Assembly (NCBI RefSeq): GCF_963678635.1
Contig: NC_087068.1
Location: 35,969,436-36,033,435 of the forward strand
Source of the DNA: Symsagittifera roscoffensis
Taxonomy: Eukaryota; Xenacoelomorpha; Acoela; Convolutidae
Direction: 5' to 3'
Length of the DNA stretch: 64,000 nt
Shown: piece after piece, positions 42,655-53,830 of the stretch
Numbering within the stretch: position 1 is the first letter of the stretch
How the letters are laid out: the number at the start of each line of letters is the position of its first letter
Translations under genes and position numbers: made by a program
Notes under the pieces: model-generated
Databases searched by the model: none
Told to the model about the DNA's origin: nothing
Seen by the model: the letters and a program-made list of their open reading frames with translations, nothing else

Positions 42655-43064
42655 TGGAACCAGATCTAAACTACATTTTATGATTGGATAAATTAGATAT
42701 TTTACCACTGTAAAGTATTTAATATTAACCAATCATGATCCATCTAACTAACAACCCACTTATTTGTAAGTGCTGAAATTACTTGTAATTTCAGCACCAG
42801 AGAGATTTGAATTTAACTTAGAAATTAGTTGCCTCTCCAAGAGAACTTCAGCAGCCGCAATAAACCAGTATACCCTAGATCTATTGAGCCTAGCAGAGAC
42901 TAGTTAAACAACCTGAGACTAGATAGTATAAGAGTAAGATTAGGATCGGTATTAGACTAAGAAGTTGCACGAATCTATCCGGCCGAAAATAAGATAGCGT
43001 GACGAGCAGACGGTGTACCCTATCCGAAATTACTCTATGAGTTAACCACCTCGGTCCTAACTCA
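42655..43064 (+). repeat. 3' LTR
   Basis: 410 bp, TGGAACC...AACTCA, with AATAAA at 42859-42864 and the palindrome at 42770-42797. It is followed by ATAC, the same four bases that precede the 5' LTR. Confidence 0.95.
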
Positions 43065-44340
43065 ATACAGTCGATTGAAACATTATAGAAAATTTTGACA
43101 TTTTGCTTTAACGAAACGTTATCGAGAAAGATGTTTTTTAATCTCCTTTTAACATATACGTTGTTCTTATTTACGTAAAGACAGCACATGCTTTCCTTCA
43201 TTGCATTGTCGAATAAATTTTCTATTTTACTCATTCATTATGGGCAACTACGTTTTTTTTCTAAAAATAAGATAGAACTGAGAGACCAGATCATTAGATT
43301 ATATCTTAAGCGAGGGAAGAACATAGACTGTGATCATCATGAAAAGTGGCAAGGATTAGAAATTTCTTCGTTGCCTTTGTTACAATAGTTCCTCTCAACC
43401 GTTTCAAATGCCAATTTCTGTGAGTTTTTCTAGTAAAACGTGATATAACTAGATCTGCCTTCCTCGTGGGGCGTTGTCTTTCCGCTTTCTTTTGCCTTCC
43501 TAAAAGATATCTTGCCAGGCGCACTGATTGCGCGTCTTCGTGGCACGTAGTATTCGTTTGCTCTTTCTTCAGCTACTGTTTGAGCCCTTTTTATATCAAC
43601 ATAGTCGTACTATACACTTCCCAAAAGTTTTAGATAAATTTTTTTATAGTATTATAAAACTAAACACTTTACTAAACAATCTTAAGCTTAGAAAAACTAT
43701 TTTCTGTAATTTACTCATTTTTAGACTTCGATGTAACAAAAAAGTTTCAAGCTCTTTAAAAATTAGGCATTTTTTTGCAATGAACTAATTCAATTTGAGA
43801 AAACTGAGAATAAATTTAGAATATTTTAGAAGTTTCTGTGCCCTAAAAATTTATACCTCGTGCTTTAACTTTGAAGCTTGTGTCCTGATTTTTCAGGTTT
43901 CGTTGAAATAGTCGGCCTTTTTACTTTTTCCGACCAAATATGCAAATTTTACAACATAAAAACTGAAAAGAAATTGCTACAGAAACTGCTTAGTTGAAAT
44001 GGAACTCGTCCGTCAAATTCAGTTGCAACAACGGTTAAAACTTACTTGTGGAGCAATTTCAAGTAAATATGGGCACGAAGTAAATATAAGTAAATAAAAA
44101 GTAGCACGAAGACACGAAAAAGTTTTTGAAGCATGATTTATACAAAAATATGATGCTGTTGATTTGCAGATTAAATTTCAGCAAAATTAAAGTATACAAT
44201 TTTATCAAACAAAACTAACAAAAAACCGAGCCAATTAATTTGTTGCAAAATGGTCGTTTTTTTCGAAGATAAATTCAGTATGACCCGAGCCATCCGTCTA
44301 TGCAAGTTCATCCCTGGAGCATGGGTTGGCCAAAAAAAAA
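43065..44340. other. No gene recognised
   Basis: The flank downstream of the retroelement. Short ORFs (43,188-43,388, 43,528-43,788) lack motifs or splice signals. A slightly GC-richer patch at 43,450-43,540 was examined and not identified. Confidence 0.4.
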
Positions 44341-46140
44341 ACCTACAAAAACTTTGCAGAGATTGTTTTTGACTTTTTAAATCAGTTCAGGATGCCAGGT
44401 CTGGTTTTCAAAAAATTTTTGTGAAGAATCAGGTTTTTGATGAACTTTAAAATTTGCAATAGGATGCAAAATTTTTTGAAAATACAAAAATTGTCCCATA
44501 TAAGAAAAACACAGAGGTTATTGGCAAGAGTTTACAAAAATTGCTTTCGGCCTAATTTCATGGATATGTCCAGAAAGCGTCTGTTCGAAAATTGCCTGTT
44601 TGAAAAAAAAAACAGAAAACTTTTGACAGATGGAAGGTAGTTTTGCAATTTGAAGACAGTATCTAAATTTGTGCGAGCAAAAACGTGTTTCTTTGGAAGA
44701 ATTATTGCCAATCACGGAAATGAATTTTGCGACATTGTAAGTTATTTGATTACTTATAACTTATTTACATATTTAACTTATTTACTTATTTACATTGTAA
44801 AAATTTCATAGCAGGTGTCGGAGCTGGGCTTTCAAGGATTTCTCCATTCACGTTAAGTCAATTCGTCGCTTGAAAAAATTCGTCGGATATCTATTATGAT
44901 AATTGTAGGCTTTGAACGCGATTAAAAACAAGGGGCAAAGTTTTCGATAAATGATATCTAGTCTTGTAATTTGAAAACTCAAAAAAATTGAGGCGGAACA
45001 AAATAAATACGTTGAAGACACATTTAATTTTTGCGATTAAAAACATTTTTTTGAAAAAATATTGTTATGCATGAAAAAATTTTGCGACATTGTAAATTGA
45101 ATGATCACTCTTTTCGTGGAAATTACCTAGCAGGTGTTAGAGCCAAGCTTTCAAGGCATTTTTATCCACAGTAAGTCAAACGGCGCTTTAAACATTTCGT
45201 CGGTTATCTATTTTGATAAATGTATTCTTTGAACGCGTTTGTTTTTCTTCAAAAATACACTCTGAACTGCCTGGATTCTTTTAGTTCACCTGACAGGAAG
45301 TTAGGTTCATTCCTCTGGATATCTAACTCGAATATGGATATTTTTAAGATTGTCAATATGACTATTATGATGATTAATTTGCTTAAGATTCTGGTGATGA
45401 ACTTTTAAGTTCCTTATTTTATTTTTGTAAAAATATTTAGTCTATAAATGAATAAATTGCTTTAGTTTTTTTTTGCAGAGATTGTTTTTGACATTTTAAA
45501 TCAGTTCGAGATGACAGGTCTATATTTCAAAAAAGTTTTGCGAAGAACCAGGCCGGAACCACCGAGTTTTTGATGAGCTTTACAACTTGCAGTTGGATGC
45601 AAATTTTTTTGAAATTACGAAAACTGTCCCGTATAAGAAAAACACAGAAGCTATATGAAAAAAAAATTATGGATTAAAAAAATTACAAGAACAAAAATTA
45701 ACGAATAAAAAATTAACAAGAATTAACAAAAACGGTTTTCGGCCTACTTTCTGGAATATGGCCAGAAAGCGTCTTTTTAAAAAATGGCTGTTTGAAAACA
45801 GAAGATAAAAATTTCGACAGATGGAAGTTAATCCTGCAATTTGAAAACTCAAAAAAGTTGAAGCGGAACAAAATAAATACGTTAAACACACTAATTTTTT
45901 GCGATGAAAAACTTTTTTTTGGAAGAAATTCTGTAAATAATGGATAAGGGTTTTGCGACATTGTAAAATGATTGATTACTCGGATTTCATAAAAAATACC
46001 TAGCAGATGTCAGAGCCTGGCTTTCAAGAATTTCTCCATTCACAGTAAGTGAATCCAACGCTTCAAATGTTTCGCCGGTTACGTATTATGATAATTGTAG
46101 GCTTTGAACGCTTTTTTCTCAAAAACATACTCTAAACTCT
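44340..46140 (+). repeat. Degenerate tandem repeat
   Basis: A block starting GATTGTTTTTGAC (44,362 and 45,480) and containing CCAGAAAGCGTCT (44,570 and 45,762) occurs twice. A block starting TTTTGCGACATTGTAA, followed by TAGCAGGTGT and a GCTTTCAAGG motif, occurs three times (about 44,727, 45,078 and 45,949). The period is roughly 1.1 kb for the first pair and shorter for the last. Copies are clearly diverged. No ORF is conserved between them. Confidence 0.65.
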
Positions 46141-46689
46141 CTGAATTCTTTTATTTGACCTGACAGGCAGTTAGGTTTTTTATTCCTCTGGCTATGTAAC
46201 CCCATTAGGTTGTTTTGGCTATAATATTTTGTTTGTTTTAATTCGGTGATTACTTTTTTCCCTGTCTTGATTTTTGTAATTCTATCCTACGAGGCCAAAA
46301 TGTGTTTTCTGAAAAGTATAAGCGGATCCCGCAACAAGGAGGTTCCCTTTGTTCTTCTTTTGTTCTTTCAATTTCTTTGAACGTTCCGATAGAATTTTAA
46401 TATGCTTAGAGACTTGTCTCTGGGATCCAGGAATATACAGACACAAAGTTTTGCGCCTATCTAGCGCACAGTTTGGCCTCTTAATGTTTTAGTCTAAAAA
46501 TGTCCAAGAGATGAAATAAATTGATGACGGACATAATATTCGTTTTGCTCTTTTTGTCGATTGAATTTCCAAAATATCCAAACACCAGTTGTTCACTTAA
46601 CAGAAGACCTAAGCTACAATGATACAATACAAAAGTTCCTTAAAATTAGATGTCCTAATAAATTTAAAAGAAGAAGTGATTTTCACTTA

Positions 46690-46960
46690 TGTAGGTTGTG
46701 ATGATTTTTTATTTGGATTCAAGGGAAAAAATGTTAAATGCTCTAATAATTACAGATGCGCGTCATACATAATAATGCATTTATGAATGCACTTAGATAA
46801 TTAAGCTCTTTTTGTGTTCAATTCAAGTTCATCAGGTGATAATTAGGTACAATGCGCTCTCGTTTTACAAAGGGTGACCCTTTTGGGTCAGCAGGGGGTC
46901 GAATCCCTCAGGGGGGCGTCCGCCACACCCTGTCCCCCTAAATCCGCCCGTGACTGATGG
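46690..46960. repeat. R1 fragment followed by R3 fragment
   Basis: 46,690-46,860 matches the ATGCTCTAATAATTACAGATG part of R1. 46,872-46,955 carries GGGGTCGAATCCCTCAGGGG and the complement of the GGGCGGATTTAGGGG head of R3. Confidence 0.55.
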
Positions 46961-47140
46961 ATTTTCGGTTTCTTTAGTCTTTCAACCCTTTCAAACCTTC
47001 TGTAAGCTATTTTTAGGTGGAAAATTGGTGATCCAAAGTTTCTGAAACAAAACTTGATATTAAGCAATATTAAGGTTCTGTCTGTCATCAGTTCAAGTAC
47101 GTTTCTGAACTTCGGGAAGCCTAGAGCACAAATGTTATAC

Positions 47141-47302
47141 CTCCATTTCGAGTACTCGGAGTGCTCGTAAAAATGTTCGGTGTAAGTTGGGGGTGCCTCC
47201 GAATGTTGGAGATAACTTGGCCAATATTCGGGGGGACGTAGAATGTTGAGGTCGGTTGAAGCAGAAGAATAAGAAGAAACTTCGCCCGACGACACAAATG
47301 AT
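47141..47302 (-). CDS. Membrane-protein gene, tail exon with two PPxY motifs
   Basis: On the minus strand the acceptor TTTTTATGCAG precedes 47302 and the donor ATGGAG|GTATAA follows 47141. It enters in phase 2, exactly matching the previous exon, and reads SFVSSGEVSSYSSASTDLN, then RPPEYWPSY and EAPPTYTEHF. PPEY and PPTY fit the PPxY motif that binds WW domains of Nedd4-type ubiquitin ligases, so this is probably the cytosolic tail and may control turnover. It leaves in phase 2; a last exon was not found. Confidence 0.65.
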
Positions 47303-47439
47303 CTGCATAAAAATTACAATAATGCTGTCAAAAAAAATGCAAAAAATTACGATAATGCAAAAAAATTGTTCGTGGTTAAGCCGTATACAGATTGTTTCCC
47401 ATAAAATCATGGAATATATATATATTAAAAGAAAAGCTC

Positions 47440-47720
47440 AGAGCAGTGACGGATATAGGGTTTTCTCGAGGGCGGAGGCTGATTTTCAAAAAAAATTACA
47501 AAAAAAATTTTGTCAACCTTTTTTCGGTCAGCCAAATTAATTTTCCGAGCTCTGTAAAATCAATGTGAACACTCTATTTTGACCAAGCTTACCGCGCCGG
47601 TTTTTGAAAGTTTTTGAAAGGTTTAGATTAGGGGCGGATCTAGGATTTTCTCGAGGGGGGAGATGTTCAAAAAGTTTTCGAAAATTTTGACGATCTTTTT
47701 TTAGGTCGACCAAATTGATT
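47440..47720 (+). repeat. Two R3 head copies
   Basis: GTGACGGATATAGGGTTTTC at about 47,446 and GGGGCGGATCTAGGATTTTC at about 47,631 are each followed by CTCGAGGG and by similar TTTTCCGAGCTCT sequence. They lie in the intron between 47,302 and 48,018. Confidence 0.6.
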
Positions 47721-48017
47721 TTCCGAGCTCTCCTAAAGCAGTAAAAAGACGCTGTTTTGGCCAATTTTTCTGCGCCATAGGCAAATTTTTGAAAAACAGG
47801 TCAAGAAAAGCCCCTTTTTGGGCATATTTTTTGGAAAATTTTGAAAAGTTTTTTTGGCGCGCTCTCCCCTACCAAATTTAATGTATATTGGCGCCAAAAA
47901 CGCCCTCATAAAACTTTTTTGAGCGTTCTTTCGATTTGAGAGATAATTAAAGAGTAGAAAGGACTTTTCAATCTGCACATTAGATTTTTCTAAGAGCTGA
48001 TGCATCTTCCTATTTAC

Positions 48018-48742
48018 CTCGAATAGTCTGGGTCAATCCAAAAACTGGATCCATTGAAAAGCAACTGGAGCTCGCCTCTCTTTTTTGCCACAAATAACAA
48101 CATTATCAGAAGTGGCACAAACTGCAGTAGGTCTGAAGCTCCTCGCGAATCTTCGTAAAAAGTGAGACTAGTGAAAAAACAGACAATAGCGACAGAGAAA
48201 ACAACAATTGTGAACCATTTCTTTCCTTTCTCAGAGTTCTCAGAATTGTACAATAAGCAGAACATGACAAAAAGCTGTGTTGAAACTAGGTGCCATATTG
48301 TGTATAAAAACTCGGAAGGAAATGCACAAAGATTGCCGTCGCCACGAGGGACATAAATCCGAAACGTGAAAGGATTATAGTCGTGCATTGTCGGTCCACC
48401 GACAACTTTTTCGTCGTTAATGTTCCAATCAGCCGCAAATTGTAGCATAAATTGATCCTGGTCCAAATAAATACTTTTGGCTAGAAGGTTGTACGAGTTA
48501 ATTAAGGGATCCTTGATATTTGCCAAAGCAACTGAGAAGACAAATTTGGAAACTGTGAAAAAAATGAGAGCGCCCAGATTGGTAAAATTGATGTGCAAAA
48601 CAATCAATAGACATATAGAGGCGCTTAAAAATAATTGTAAGACGAACATGTAATCCTCGTTTCTGAAGATGACGTGAATGACTCCCAGAAATGCTCCAAA
48701 AGCAAAACCGGGAAGCAGAGCGACCAACCATCTCTTGTACAT
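48018..48742 (-). CDS. Multi-pass membrane protein, main exon
   Basis: Minus strand, acceptor CCTGTAAAG before 48742 and donor TTCGAG|GTAAAT after 48018; 241 codons plus two bases. It contains about six hydrophobic helices (LLPGFAFGAFLGVIHVIF, LQLFLSASICLLIVLHI, LGALIFFTVSKFVFSVAL, then after a loop FLYTIWHLVSTQLFVMFCLL, WFTIVVFSVAIVCFF, LLQFVPLLIMLLFVA). The loop of about 70 residues between helices three and four has GDGNLCAFPSEF. I do not recognise the family. It joins in phase 0 to the exon at 49,004-49,276 and in phase 2 to the PPxY exon. Confidence 0.75.
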
Positions 48743-49003
48743 CTTTACAGGGATTTACGTATTCTTATCTTTATCTATGCAATATACGAAGGAACGTTTC
48801 GACTTTAGTCTTTTTTATCCGCTCTCTTTCATTTTTCAGGACTTTCTTAATTAAGAAAGTTTTTTCGTCAAAAATTTTCATAATTAAACCATTGGTTTGA
48901 AGCAAAGTTGGGAGAAAAAGATTATGCATTATCGGATTGAGTGAATTTTTATAGAAATAGTTTCCAAGAAATTTGATTTGCGTTGGACCAGTGAAGTAAA
49001 TAC

Positions 49004-49276
49004 CTTTATGTTCTTCTTCATTTTCCTTGTGGCATTCGCGATTCGCAAGTTCAATGCCCCAAAGAAAACACAAACAGCGACAACGTAAAGTGGCAGTATG
49101 AAATAGATGAAGATTTTACCAGGGAGAAATATACTGAACAGCTGCCATGCGAAGACTATGATTAGTGTGATGAATGAAGTCAAATAACCCAGTTGAATGA
49201 CAGGTATGGGTAGTTTGTTTGCATCAAAAATGACCTTGGAGACTCCTCTGTCCAATTTTTTCTCAATGTAAACCAT
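49004..49276 (-). CDS. Multi-pass membrane protein, first recognised exon
   Basis: 91 codons from ATG 49276 to the donor AAG|GTATTT at 49004. The start has G at -3 and +4. No good acceptor lies just upstream and a TGA is in frame above it, so translation may begin here. It holds two helices (YLTSFITLIIVFAWQLF, IFIYFILPLYVVAVCVFF) and then a basic stretch (RIANATRKMKKNIK). It joins in phase 0 to 48,742. Confidence 0.65.
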
Positions 49277-51618
49277 GACTTTTTCAAAATAGCAGAATTT
49301 ATAACATCAGAAATCCTATAAACTGTTTTTTTTGCCGGAATTTAAAAAATCAAATTTTAAAGAGTTCCTGAAACAAGCAGTTTTGTTGAAAAATCAAGTT
49401 GTTTTTAAATTATTGTATCGACGATCGAAGAAAAGGAGTAACACAAAAGCTTGCGGTGGTTTATAATCAGACCAATTCCTGAGAGAAAGATTAAGAGCTA
49501 GGGTTAATCTTGGAATCCACGTGTTCCCAATCGGGTGTGCTATGCACTACCCTATACTCGCTAATAGCTTACGCAAGAAGTTCATTTGATACTTGACGAC
49601 ATGAATTGTTTTATCGCACACAAATTTTTTTTCTTTATGAGAACAAGTTGTTTGGTCATACGCCATGTTACGATTTTCAAAGAAAAAGACACAATATTTC
49701 TCCTAAACAAAATTTTTAACTAGCTATTTTTCTAGTTTTTTGATACCATCTGAGTAACATTGTTGCCAAAAACTTAAAATTGAACGTAAATATCACCTGC
49801 AATCATTTGGGTTGAAATTATGATTGATTGAATCTGGAACTATTTCGACCACTGTAATTCAAACTGGGATTAAAAAACTCCTCCGATCAAAGCACTTGCA
49901 TCCATCAAATGATTTAAGGTCGGCAATTTACTTTTTGCAAACTCAAAAAATTTTCAAAGTACTTTAAAGCAATAACAAAAATACTTTTCCTATTTGAGTT
50001 TGATCCTAATTTTAGATTTCATGAGACTATTCCTAAACGGCTATCACTATTTTTTGTACCTACGCAGGAGCAGGGACGGTGGGTGAAAGATGCTCCCTAA
50101 TTCATGAATTATAAGTTGCGTCTTTTGCATAATCGTTTTTGGGCGTTATTTTGTCTAATTAGCTTTGCTATCATAATGATGTAAAATTACCTTAGCTGAG
50201 ATAGAAACCAGCAAAGATATAGCTGGAAAACGCCATTTAATTTAAAAAAAAAATAAAAAATTATTACAAATAACTGATTTCAAAAAAAATTCAATAAATA
50301 ACTGGACGAATAATTCATTCTCTTTCTTCTGCTCGATTTTTTTAAAAATTAGAACTCACATTGAAAGCTAAGAGAATTTCACGTTTTATCAACTGGATCT
50401 TAAATAACCAAAACTATCTAAATCAGTCGGGTATTTGCTTTCTTATATTTTTCATAAAATTTCTTAACTAATTTTGCCAAAAACTAACTAGGTGTTGGGA
50501 AAATTTTGGTAATGTAGATGCAAATTAATAACATTCCACAAATTTAACATTTTTCAATCTTCTCCAATTTTTATCAATATGTCTCTTTTGTTAAGCGCTA
50601 TTATATATGTACCACTTCTGCTTCAGCTGGGTTAATTTGCTGCTTGCGCTACTCCTTTGTAGAAACTTACCTTTATTTATCCAAAGTTGACAAAAAAAAT
50701 TCAAACCCCCATTTATTAACAATTACTGTAACATGAATTTTTTGTAATTGTGTTTGTGGCCAGGAAAACTTTAAAATTCGTTTACGTTCTTATTTCTACT
50801 TGAAGGGTCTGACTTTTCGTTTCACTCTTCTTTTGTTCCGACTTTCGAAAAAAGTAAGGAATTTTAATGTTCGGGGTAATTCAGGCTCTTGTATAGGTCG
50901 TGATGCATTTTGTATCGCTTTTTTGTTTCAGGAAAAATCAAAAGTTGTTCAGGGTCAAATTCTTTTGCGGTTGTATTTTTTTCTGCGATAAGAGGAAACT
51001 AAACTCCACTATTGAACAGCAAATGTGTAAAGGTAACATAAAACGTGATCGGCTTCTAGTTTCGAAAGTTTCGAAACTTTCAGATTTCCAGCGGAATAAA
51101 GTCTTAACTTTTTGATCCAATTTTCTAGAATTGGTTAAATTTTAAAATAAAGTTTTAAGGGCGTCCATTGTTTTTTGAAATTCGAAAATGAGATTTTTCT
51201 GCAAAAACAACTAAAAAACATGTTTTGTTTTCTGTATATTTGCATTCTTTGACTGTTTTCCAACGGTCTCTTTTCTATGATTTTTTCAGACTAATTTTCA
51301 AATCAATTTTTCCTCAAAGAATTGATTTCATGTTCTCGGTGTTCTCCAAGTGACCCGTTCACCAATATACCAGCCTCAATATCTGGTCGGTACGAAACGA
51401 GTCTATCTAAATTTCTCGTTTTATACTTTTGATGCTGAAGGTGTAACGCGAAACATTCACTCAATTTTTTATAATTCAAATTTAATTTTATCAGCCTAAA
51501 TTTCATAGTTTGTCAATATTTCATTAATTAAAATCTTTTTGAGACCAATTATTGACTATCAGGGCTCTGCCTTGAGAGAGCTGTCTTGTTTATTTTAAAA
51601 CCGTTTTTCAATTGGAGC
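49277..51618. other. No gene recognised; R1 copy
   Basis: An R1 copy at about 50,770-51,270 begins near an R4-like string, TTGTTCCGACTTTCG (50,831). A hairpin-bearing R4-type end, CAGGGCTCTGCCTTGAG, is at about 51,560. The stretch 49,490-49,600 is GC-richer than its surroundings and was not identified. Confidence 0.4.
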
Positions 51619-52164
51619 TCAAAATACTAAAGAGTAAACGTCGATAGGGGTGCATTTTTGACACCAATCTATTAGTTTTTGTTGAAACATTTCATTCAAA
51701 GCTACCGATTGCGCAAGGTTTTCTAAATTGTTTAAGACGTTTTTTCTTGCAAAACTTAATTGCATTATGGAAGAAGAGTCCGCCTTTTTTCTCTGGTTGT
51801 GGGTGTGTCGAAACTTTCGAGAGACAACAAAAAAAATTTCGGGTCTCTCTCTTTTCCTGATAAAAAAGGTAGAAAGCAGAATAGCTGAATAAATTAGAGT
51901 AGCTACCACAGCGTACAAATATGAAGGCCAATAGTAATGCTGCAAACGCTCCATGTCTAGAACATAAACTTGTACCAATCTACTTGTAGACAGGATAGTA
52001 TAGTTGTTTTCTAGCCCAATAAATTTACCATGTAATTCGCCGTAAAATGCATATAGAATGAAGTTCTGAGTCTCCGACAAAAAAAGAAGTGATTGGTTTG
52101 ATAGATTCACACCATCGTAGTTGTTAATTTTTTCTACGAAACCGTTGCTTAATTTCTTTTCAAA
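51619..52164 (-). CDS. Minus-strand exon with one TM helix
   Basis: The acceptor CCCACATTTAG precedes 52164 and the frame is open from there to 51619 (about 180 codons). It contains NLSNQS and NNYT (possible glycosylation sites), a helix YLYAVVATLIYSAILLSTFF, then a basic RKRERPEI segment and a helical tail. It could be an upstream exon of the membrane-protein gene below, since strand and character fit, or a separate gene. The donor is uncertain (TCG|GTAGCT or TTA|GTATTT), so the right-hand end of the exon is open. Confidence 0.5.
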   Translation of the reverse strand, partial: FEKKLSNGFVEKINNYDGVNLSNQSLLFLSETQNFILYAFYGELHGKFIGLENNYTILSTSRLVQVYVLDMERLQHYYWPSYLYAVVATLIYSAILLSTFFIRKRERPEIFFVVSRKFRHTHNQRKKADSSSIMQLSFARKNVLNNLENLAQSVALNEMFQQKLIDWCQKCTPIDVYSLVF

Positions 52165-53400
52165 CTAAATGTGGGCAAATACAAGTTTTATTATTGCGTT
52201 GTGGTAAGATAATTATTCATCATTAAATTCTATGAAAAATTAATTGACAGAAAATATATGCTTTGGGTGTTTTTTCCGCCATGCAAAAACTGAGCGTGAA
52301 GAGAAAATGAATGTGTTATTAAGTAATTATAGGCATTGTACAGAACTCAAAAACCAAAGTGGCTGAATTCCCGGTTTGACTAAAGTGCTTATCATACAAT
52401 TCCTTAGACAAAAAAAAATTGTATAAAAATAAAATTTTAAGCATTTTTTCCATGCTATGAAATTGTCTGGAAGACATTTTTCTTTAGTGTGAAATTGTAT
52501 GAAAACCATTTTGGCCATATTAACTTTTTGCGTGTTTCGCCGGTTTTATGTTTATGTGTTTTGCCATGAAGCACACCAACCAAAATTTTTCTCAAATGAG
52601 AACACCAAAAGGTTACACGGCATTACAATTGCAGATTGAACTACTTATTGAAAGAATAAGTTAAACTATTGAATTTCACTAAATATTGATTCAAAAAAAT
52701 AAAGTTTTTTTTGTATACGTCTATGAGGCCTCTTATTTTTTGTATATGGCTATACGGCTATGGGGACGGTTTTTGGACAGATTTAGATTACATATTATTA
52801 TCTAAAATCAAAAATAGAAATTCGGACAACACAGATAACCTGCAGTACGGTTTTTTTCATTATTTTTCCCTGTAGAAAATTTGTGTGCGGACTCCTAAAA
52901 AACTGAAATTTTTGCAGGAAAAATTTTTTTGGAGAAAGTTTTTTTTTTTGCATTAAAACTGGTTCAGCGACTAAAGTGAGAACTGTAAAACCGGCTGATT
53001 GGTTGCGTGAAAACATAAATGTTTTATTGTTGCTGGAGCTGAATCCCTATTTGCCCACAAATATCAGAACTGCTGGTGTTGACATCAGGCGTAACTTCTC
53101 TTGCTCACTGCGGAGATATAATTAATCAAACTAATAGTTTTTACTGTGTCGTCTATTTTTAAAAAAATTTCCGGCCGAGAAAATCTTGTTTTGCGCTATT
53201 TTAAAATTTTTTTCTATTTGAGGGGACATGAATGCAACATATCAATCAAACAAAAATGAGTTATTTCTAAAAAGTGTTTTTTTTGTTCAATTTAGGTTCA
53301 GTAGTTTAGTAGATTAGATGTCCATTGTCAACCTTTTTTCAACAAATTTTTCTCGTTTCACATTTTTGTTGTTGAAATACTTCAATAAGGGTTTCAGTTT
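52165..53400. other. No gene recognised
   Basis: AT-rich sequence with only short ORFs lacking motifs. Nothing identified. Confidence 0.4.
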
Positions 53401-53409
53401 TTCGAAAGC

Positions 53410-53830
53410 TTTAAACGTAGTGATCATTCTTATAATTAAATTTTTTTTTGTATAGGAAAAAATCGTAAAATAAGTTCGCACTCAACTTTTATTTTTCGAG
53501 GTTTAGCTTTTGAATTTGTAAACTCAATTCTTTTCTTTTGATAAAATGAGGGCAAGCTCAACTTACGAACCGCCAAAATGTAAGAATCACGAAAACCTTG
53601 ATTAACTTCTTTTTTCGAAAGTGGACTTCAATTTTCAGATTTTCCAGCATAAAAAAATTTCCTGTTATGCAGTTTTTCAAACTGAATATTTTTATCAGGT
53701 TAGTGTCAATCAAAAACTTTTCTTGAAGCTCAAAGAGTTTTGATGACATATTTGTTCCTTTGAAGCTCGAAAGTGACGTTTTTTTTCTGTTTCCCTGTGT
53801 CCATTTTCTCTTTTCCAAATCTCTGTTGGC
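53410..53830 (+). repeat. R1 copy
   Basis: It has the AACGTAGTGATCATTCTTAT head and the closing block CCATTTTCTCTTTTCCAA of R1, as in the copies listed at 9325. Confidence 0.55.

Larger units (their letters stand above)
24161..43064 (+). mobile_element. 18.9-kb Ty3/Gypsy-order LTR retroelement with env-like and extra ORFs
   Basis: Bounded by two 410-bp LTRs (TG...CA) that differ at one base in my reading, and flanked by ATAC on both sides (24157-24160 and 43065-43068), a probable 4-bp target duplication. Gene order on the plus strand: leader, basic ORF, gag, pol with RT and RNase H before integrase (Ty3/Gypsy order), TM/proline-rich ORF, env-like ORF, P/S/T-rich ORF, 1.7-kb 3' region. At 18.9 kb it is two to four times the usual length for this class in animals. 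In-frame stops lie at 29360, 29585, 32338, 35515, 36199, 36499 and 38852; frame changes near 27,210, 28,300, 32,010, 36,720, 37,075, 37,295, 40,140 and 40,770. As read it cannot express complete proteins without recoding, so this copy is probably defective although recent. Confidence 0.95.

Noticed and set aside
47537..48005. Minus-strand ORFs between the membrane-protein exons
   Set aside because: They lie in the intron and overlap R3 repeat copies; no motifs.
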